From Varanus komodoensis (Eukaryota > Chordata > Lepidosauria > Squamata > Varanidae), in the NCBI RefSeq assembly GCF_004798865.1, contig NW_025336480.1, forward strand, positions 18,595,859 to 18,659,858: a stretch of DNA of 64,000 nucleotides, given 5' to 3'. Shown piece by piece: positions 56,831-64,000 of the stretch. A program made the position numbers and the translations under genes. Positions within the stretch are counted from its first letter, which is position 1. Each line of letters begins with the position of its first letter. The notes below the pieces were generated by a model. The model saw only the letters and a list, made by a program, of their open reading frames with translations, made no database searches and was not told the origin of the DNA.

Positions 56831-59800
56831 CAGAAGAAAGGATTATAAACAGTGGAGACAGAAGGGCATGAAACACCTCTGACATTTTTATGCAAAGCTC
56901 AAATGTACACAAGTTAGGCTCAGTGACCATATGCAACAGGAATAGCACGACCGTCCCAGCTTTGCTACGTTAACAGTGAGAAATGCTTTTACATTGAATG
57001 CCAAGGTATAAATTAATAACATCACATAGACAACCAAAGTATCATAGCAAAACTATGAAGGTTGTTACTGCTACCATGAATTGTCACTGCACTTGCCTTG
57101 TATAAGTTGATCTTTTCAAAGAAATGTCAGAAATTGCACTTCTTGAATTGCATAGCCGTCTGGACTCATAATAGTTTTCATTGTCACAAGACTTGTTTTT
57201 GCTGCAACAGCTTAAGGGCTGAGTGTAATACTAGCATAAACAAATTGTGCTAGCAGAAGCGACCTTTTGTGCAACACCGGCCCTGTTAGCTCATACAATG
57301 GGTTTTCTGGGGTAACCTGTTGTGCAAGCTGGTGCCACTGGCATTGCACTAGAGGCCCCTTACACTAATGCAAATTACAGTAGTTTCCACATGTCATTAG
57401 ATACTGTCCTATCACAGCTATCAGTCTAGTTTCCATAGAATCAACTGCTAAGATCACGGTATGAGATTCTGTTTCCTTTTCACAAAGCATGAATAAAGGA
57501 TGGATGGATGGAATATAAATGGCTTTATTTGGGCTAGGTGTTAATGGAAGAGAAACCAAATTTATTCCACTAGACCAACCTACTTCCTTTCCAGGTAATT
57601 TAATGGAGAATCAGAACTAATTATCTGCACTTCACTTTTGTTCCCTGAGGCAGGACAAACACACACCCTTGGCCACCCCAGCTGAAGCCCCATGGATGAG
57701 TTTTGCTGTGCAAAGAGGAATTGAGTGCAACTGTTTTCCTTCATTAGGAATTGCCATGTATACTTCCTTTTCCTATCCATTTGCCAAAATCAAGGCCTTG
57801 TTTTGCTTAGCTACAAGAGTATATTTTGAGAATGCATATGCAAGTCCTCAAACAGCAGTTTGATTTATAGATATCTGCAGAAGACAGCAATGCTTACTTG
57901 CCATGAAAGGTGTCAACTTTCTGATTTCTGTAGAAAACTTTTGTTACAGGAACAGGAGCAGGCAAGGCCAAGATTTTCCAGGCAGCCCCATTCCAGCCAT
58001 ACTGTCTGGACAAGGCTTAGAACAAAGATGGACAGTTTGTAGGGTGTGCTTTATTTTGTAATAGCATCCCAAGGGCTATTAAGCAGCAGGGGGTCCCAAA
58101 AAGCAGCAGGGGGCATGCTGACCCTGCTTGATGGTGTGTAATTGAGATTGTGAGTGTTCAGTAGCCTCTTGGCTGTTTTTGCAGCCCTCACAATGTTTCA
58201 CTACCACGTAATTTCCCATAGCAACCAAAAAAAAAATCACAAACTTAGCAGGGAAAACACAGTCCACAAAGATCATGAGCCTTGTTTCCAAGCAAAAGAG
58301 CCTTTCCAGACTCCTCCCAGAGATGCAATTCTGCCTGGAAACCAGGCATGCAATGGAAATGGTAGTGGAAGCCAGATGCAGCCTAGGAACCCTTCACATC
58401 TAGCACCGGATTCTGCTTCTCACCCCCAAAGCAGGACCAAGGAGGGGATACAGCTTGGGAGAGAAGGAAAGAGAGTGAGAAAGATGAGCAAAGGAGAAGG
58501 AATGGCAATGGCATATACTCTCAATGGGTTTCCTGTGTGGAGGTCATCCTCAGTGAGGTGAAAAATATCCAATGACTGCTTTAAAGGCCCCCATCCAACA
58601 AAATTCCCTTGGAATTTCAGTAGGCATGGTTCCCGTCTAATGGGCAATCAGCCCTTTAACTTCCATCCTATTCTCCCCCCGCCCTCTCCATAAATTGATT
58701 TAATCAATGGGAAGCTAGCCAAAGCTTCAGAATATAAACCAAAACAAGGCTCCACTTCTGCTCCAAACCAAAGCACACAAATTAAGTGGTTTGAAGCCAA
58801 GGTGCTCCTCTGTCTAAAGCCATCACAGCCACCACTAGCCCTGCTCAGGGCAGAAACATCCCAAAACTGCAATTATGGCTTTTAACAGGGAATGTCTTCC
58901 CTTTTATAACAGATTAAACAGTTCAACTGATCTCCAACCAATATTACATGCACCTTATCTGGGTAATATTTCAAATAAGGTTGTCTTCTTTAGCAAAACT
59001 TTTTACTTGGTGAATACTGGATGATGCAAGTCACTGTAATAAGGGTTTACTAAAAGGGGGGGGGTTGGAAAAAAAACATGCTAGAGATAACCTGTGGATG
59101 CCAGCACTTGTTCCTTGTGGTTGATTTTGATCCCATCTGTTTCCAGGTGCATATGAATACTCAGTAGCCAGAATCGGGCCTACAATGGTTTGCTGAGTTG
59201 AATATGATGTGTGCTCATGTTTAGAACATATTTATTTATTGTGTATTTTTTACATACCACAGTGAAAAAGCGGTGTAGGAAATTCTATACATCTCCTAAG
59301 ATATACATTTCCAAGCATCATAACTGAAGCGTCTTCAGTTACTGGTGACATTTCAAACTTGAGATCCCCTGTTATACCTAAAGATCAGCTGTTTTAAAAG
59401 CTTTAGATTGCATCAGGTCTGAAGTTTTTTTTTAATGAACTGGGACATTAGAAGCTTTAGCAACCACAATACATCACAGATCAAAACTAAACAAACAGGG
59501 TGGAGTGTACATATATTTCAAGATGATCTTGTTATCCCTTTAAGCTCATGAAAAACAAATGGAAATTCCTTCATTATTTAAAAGAGGTTTGCAGAATTAC
59601 CTCAAGATTTATTAGTCTTTTGTCCTGGTGAATGCCAAAAACCTCAAGTAAAGCCAACAGGATAGATTTAGGTAATGATGTAACTCAGGCTTTTGTATTT
59701 AATGATGCTGACATTTCAAAAGTGTCCTTTAATTGAACAATATATAATGTGGGGCAATACAGATTACCTGGATCAATTTCAATCAGTTTCTGGTACTGAA

Positions 59801-60179
59801 CTTGAACCTGATGTCAGTGGCACAGCTAGGAAATTGTAGACTCTGGACTTAATGACCTTGCAATTGTATTGTCCAGGTTCTATTAGAAGGAAGGCAAGGA
59901 GGTCGTTGAGGTTCAACAAGCAGTGAAATTAATTTTCCCAGCATCCAAAAGCCAGAATAGTTTCTGGAAAGTGTGCCAAGGTCTCGTGGCCTTCAGCTTG
60001 ATAAGAGCAGCACTGGAGATGGTGGCCTGAGAGCTGCCTTTCCCAGTCCTTCTGCAGGTAAGGCCTGCCTTCCAGGTAAGGATGAGGCTGCTTGTTCTTG
60101 TTATGCACTGTCAAGTCCTCTTCAACTTTGCTGACTATTTTGAAAGCCCGCCAAAATATCTTATCCATGACATGCTTAC

Positions 60180-60226
60180 CTAATGAAAAGAAGCTTTGTT
60201 CCCAGGTGGACACATCCTAATAGACA
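60180..60226 (-). other. Exon-like island, short
   Basis: 47 bases between CTGCCATTGCAG and GTAAGC on the minus strand. No recognised coding content. Same caution as for the island at 53301. Confidence 0.13.
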
Positions 60227-61315
60227 CTGCAATGGCAGGAGAGCAGAGCCATAAATCTTTTGTTTTGGGGGGACACGAACTGATGCGTCACTTTGCCAGG
60301 CACCTTTGGAGCCCCACAGAGTATCTCCTGGCCTAATCAGTGAACCAATAGGTCAAAGAGCTTCCTTTTGCTTGTTATTAATAATGAATAATCTCTGTTT
60401 CATCCTTACATTCAGTCCTCTTTCACACAGGTGGTTTTGTGTCCTCCTAGGTATCCTCTAGCTCGAAGTAAGGTGTCTCACCTGGACCAGGTCCTCACAG
60501 TCGGAATACCAGTGGATCCACCAGTGTGTGGAGTGGGAGTTGCTTTAGGCAGCCACGCAGGAACGTTTTAGTTGTGAAGTCTGCGATCAAGACTCCTCTG
60601 CCCTACCACCTCCAGCTATCCCATGTGCATGCCTGGTATATTGAAGCAAAACAACAAGATCGGTTTGCCTACCCTATTTTCAAAAAATTATATTTATTCT
60701 GAGCGTGCATAATTTTGCAGTTTATATTCACTTGGTGCTAAACATATTTACCTTGTTTACTTACAATATGTATATACTGGTCTACATCTGAAAGGTTCAC
60801 AAGCAGTCAACAAAAGGGGGAAGGGGTCAAAAGACATTATTTAAATACTTAAAACCTGACTGTGTCAATCCTGCCATGGTTGGCCAGCCGTTGCCTAATG
60901 CCAAAAGCAGAGCAGTAGTAGCGCCTGCCTGACATTCTGTGCCAGCTGCAGCTTCTGGACCAATTTTAAGGGCAGCCCTGAAAAGAGCACTTTTCAGTAA
61001 GCAGACTGGGGGATAGTGGTGTCTGCACCTCTGCCCAGTCTAACCTTCTGCGGGAGGAGTCAAAGATATTTGCAGCCACTCCAAGCTGTCAAAGCCCCCT
61101 GGGCCTCCTGGGACAGATGCAGATCCAGGAGAATCCCTTGACTATGAACCGGACTTTTCACGTTGGCTGGTTTTGAACATCACACTTGCTGTTGTTGGCT
61201 TCAAAGTCATGGTGGCTTTGTGTGTTGTCCAGCTTTGGTGAACACACACCACACACTCACGGTGTGACTTCTTTGTGCCTATAAAGTCATCCTTGAGTTT
61301 TCCATGTTGTCTAGA

Positions 61316-61872
61316 TCAGGAAAATAGCCCAGGTGAAGCTCCAAAACCCACAGAGCTGCTTGGCACACGGGGAGGAAAGCCTTCCCTTTCTGGCCAAATA
61401 GTTCTAATGACAGCAACACAAAGTGCCTTTCCTTCACAAGGGCAGCCATCACTGGTTTTCCTGCTACTGCAGAGGGAAGATCTGAGGAGGCCCAGCAGCT
61501 GGTTGTCTTGTTTGCTCACAGCAGTGGTGCTGATCGGCCACTTTGGTGAACCGTTTGTGGAGGGAAGGAACGGTCTGGTTTTACTTGGTTGGCCCAGAGG
61601 TGGTCCAGCAGAATGAATCTGGCTGTGAAGTACAAACCAGGAACTCTGGTTATTTTCTCCTCCAACAAGCCAGAGAAAGCACAATGACTCAGTTCACACA
61701 ATGTGTTTTAAAGTTCCAGTCCTCCACGGTGTGGCTTCCCCTTGGCTATGGGTTGTTGTGAGGTTCTGTAGTTATCCCCAGGCCTACCTTGACTATATCA
61801 TACAACAAACCCAGGTGCAGCCCTGAAACCTACAGAGCTGCTCAACAAGAGCAGTAGAAATTCTTGCCATCC
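61316..61872. repeat. Spaced direct repeat, about 480 bases apart
   Basis: CCCAGGTGAAGCTCCAAAAC, then CCACAGAGCTGCT (from about 61329) recurs as CCCAGGTGCAGCCCTGAAAC, then CTACAGAGCTGCT (from about 61810). About 85 percent match over some 35 bases. Origin unknown. Confidence 0.5.
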
Positions 61873-62379
61873 TGGAGTCAGGCTTTGGAGTGTCAGCAGC
61901 AGGAGTCAAGGTAGAAGCACCAGAACCCAAGGCATAGCAGCCTAAATGCTGTCCAATGTCCAGTAGTTCAGTCCAGGACCGAATCACAGCTGAGTACCAA
62001 GCTGAAGAACCAGGAGTGCACATCAGAACAAGTCAGGACATGGCCATAAACAAACCAAAAACCAGGAGGACAAACAGTGCAGGGAGCAAGTACCTGCGGA
62101 AGGGTAAACAGGATTGGATCTGGGAGCAGGCAAGGGCCATGTAAGATGTAGCAGCTGGGCCACCTAACAGGAAAGCCTGTGCTCTTCAGGATGCTTCTGG
62201 AGGGAAGAGTTTGCTCTTATATAGCTCTTCCCAAGGCTCCCAGCTGGTGCTTATCAGGAGAGCACTTCGGCAGGCTCTGGGATTAATCCTGTAAATATTG
62301 TGGTCACTCTTCCGGCCACCAGAGGGAGTCCTGGAGCTGTCCAGATCCTGAAACCTGACGGAGATGCTCCAACAAGAAC

Positions 62380-63330
62380 CACCTGAGGTGGCCAAGCGAC
62401 TCTTTGGGCAGCTGTCATTGGCTCCCGTGGCCCCCGACACCACCTCCCTCAAATCTGATCAGATCTTCAAGAGGTGACATGTGGTGGCACTGCAGGTGTT
62501 GCCCGTGCATCTCCTCCTCAAGCCCCGTGGGGGCTTTGACGAGGTGGCCTGCCCTCCCCCAGCGGCGGCCCTGCAGAACATGACACCGCCGTGGTGAGCA
62601 CTTGGGGTGACAAGCCGTGTTCTCCTGGGTCTCTGCAGGAGGAGCTCAGGAGAATCCGCTGCTCTCACATGGTGTAGCACCTACCAAGCAAGACTGGAAG
62701 GTGGGGCTTATCCTTTTGGGAGGAAGCCCCGGAGAATGCAGCTTCCCCGCTCCTTGCTTGGGGTGGCAGATATTCAGGGGCTGGTGCGCCAAGCAGAGGG
62801 AGCAAGATATGCGTGACACAGAAGACTCCAGAGGATGCACCCCACGCAGTGCTCACCACCATGGGATGGGTCAAGCCACACTGTTCCCTGCTCGGGCCAA
62901 GCACACTGCAGCTCGCCCTCTCCCTCCCCAGAACAGCAGCGGTTGCCTGGCAGGGCTCCCACCATGGGACTTGAGGGGCCAGCGCATGGCAGGCACTGCA
63001 GTGCTGCCCCACGACCGGGCGGGGGGGATGCCACGTGCCCAGCCCCCACCACTGATGCTGAGCAGCCATGACGGAGTGAGGGGTTTGCAGCTCAGCCCCT
63101 CCATGGCTGGTCCAGGCGGCGAGGGGGCTGCCCAGCCAGGATCAGCAGCAGGGCCCCCCAGACCATGCCCTCCCGTGCCACTGGAAGGACGAGAGAGGGA
63201 GGGGGGATGCACCTCGGGGACCCCACCATGCCCAGTGATTGTCAGGCACAGTGGGAGCGCCAGGCTAACTTTACGCCCTTTAAGCTCATAGGCCACCGGC
63301 AGGGTCAGAGGACCCCTGCTGGGCTCTCTC
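62380..63330. other. GC-rich block without recognised gene
   Basis: The most GC-rich kilobase of the window, with many CCC and GGG runs. Long frames on both strands (up to 224 codons) are proline-, glycine- and alanine-rich and overlap each other, as expected from composition alone. Some CpGs are present but not dense enough by eye for a clear CpG island. It could be promoter-proximal DNA of a gene outside the window. Confidence 0.3.
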
Positions 63331-63883
63331 TCCCGCTTTGGGAGCAAGAGGCAAGCTGGGGTTCCTTGTTTACTGGTGATGCGAAGGAAGCCCAAGACGG
63401 ACTGTTCATGGTTGTTAAGTTGTTCTTGCTCACTGCACAAGCGATTACACTCTGTACATCAGCACACTGGCCTATTCCGGAATATCCACAGGTTTTCCAA
63501 AATGTGGCTTACCATCATGTGCAGACCATGCCACAGCAATTGACAGGAGGCTTCATGGCTGTATTGGGAGATGAGCCTGGGTCTGAATGCTCCTAGATCA
63601 ATACTGTACTATACAACATTGACTCTAGAAATCTAAAAGGAAAGAAACCAGCATTTCTGAAAGTAATCTTACACTATAGTTCCCAACTCTCATTGTTGAT
63701 GATGAATTAGTTATAATACTCACATGATATAAGCATGGGGAACAGGGAATTGTAATGATCTCATCTTTTTACTTGCAAAAAAGAATTGTTTTAATTCCAA
63801 AGTGCATGATGTGAAAGCAATCGGGAGCTAATCAATAATATCTATTTACATATGCATGTTCTGCATACATTAATCATGTGTTA

Positions 63884-64000
63884 TTTTATTTATTTAAAGC
63901 ATTGATATCCTGGTATTCAGAAAGATTCCCAGAGCAGTTTACAATTCAGTAACAACGGTATTATTATATCACTATAATGTATTATAGTGCTGGAAACTAG
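63884..64000 (-). mobile_element. L2-like LINE 3' terminus at window edge
   Basis: TTATTTTATTTATTTAAAGC tail, GATATCCTGGTATTCAG, CCCAGAGCAGTTTACAATTC. Old L2-type end block; the rest lies outside the window. Confidence 0.5.

Larger units (their letters stand above)
56831..62379. other. Mostly unique DNA, AT-rich part 58900-59860
   Basis: No gene recognised. 59500-59860 is AT-rich, varied and free of recognised repeats, with the look of conserved non-coding DNA. 61316-61872 holds a spaced direct repeat, and 60180 an exon-like island. Confidence 0.35.

Noticed and set aside
61780-62340. Possible long-terminal-repeat-like stretch with a TATATAG and AG-rich phrases
   Set aside because: No second copy, no primer-binding site and no coding part were seen; the resemblance is too general.
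62617-63291. 224-codon plus-strand frame in the GC-rich block, with a 189-codon frame on the other strand
   Set aside because: Low-complexity proline/glycine/alanine-rich text on both strands, no domain and no splice or start context. Composition explains it.
1-64000. LTR elements, endogenous retroviruses, CRISPR arrays, rRNA genes
   Set aside because: No paired long terminal repeats, no gag, pol or envelope motifs, no regular spacer arrays and no rRNA segments were recognised.

Overview
The window is vertebrate nuclear DNA, almost certainly from a squamate reptile (a lizard is most likely; the species cannot be told). The evidence is the mix of dispersed repeats: CR1 and L2 LINEs of several ages, the 3' end of a BovB (RTE) LINE, a full-length Sauria SINE with its GGTAAAGGTAAAG tail, tRNA-derived SINEs of MIR type, hAT and Tigger DNA transposons, and many microsatellites. 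There are no bacterial-style operons, CRISPR arrays, rRNA or tRNA genes. Most long reading frames are chance frames.

The one recognisable host gene is on the minus strand, from about 40125 down to 29616. Six exons of a cysteine-rich secretory protein (CRISP, CAP superfamily) can be read: a signal-peptide exon, three CAP-domain exons, a hinge exon and a terminal cysteine-rich (ICR) exon. Each internal boundary has canonical AG/GT sites, and reading phases agree at every junction that could be checked. This copy reads as a fossil: it is broken (about two breaks visible), and not every part expected of the family was found. No automatic reading-frame list would call it, because its exons are only 65-150 bases long.

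Layout. 1-15990 is mostly unique, non-coding DNA with short repeats and old LINE tails. 15995-25075 holds CR1, L2, SINE and BovB fragments, with an unexplained membrane-protein-like frame at 24447-24755. 25076-29600 contains a GC-richer stretch and a CR1 3' end with a pentanucleotide tail array. 29616-40125 is the CRISP fossil, whose introns hold SINEs, a hAT element, a Tigger transposon end, an interstitial telomeric repeat and an odd paired palindrome. 40424-50800 is the repeat-dense part: L2, CR1, Sauria SINE, a hAT element with perfect target-site duplication, and a CR1 copy with most of its endonuclease-reverse transcriptase frame (46215-49258). 50801-64000 is mostly unique DNA, with a GC-rich block near 62380-63330 and an L2 end at the edge.

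No database search was possible. Family names rest on motifs recognised by eye, and fragment ends are approximate unless a target-site duplication or splice site fixes them.
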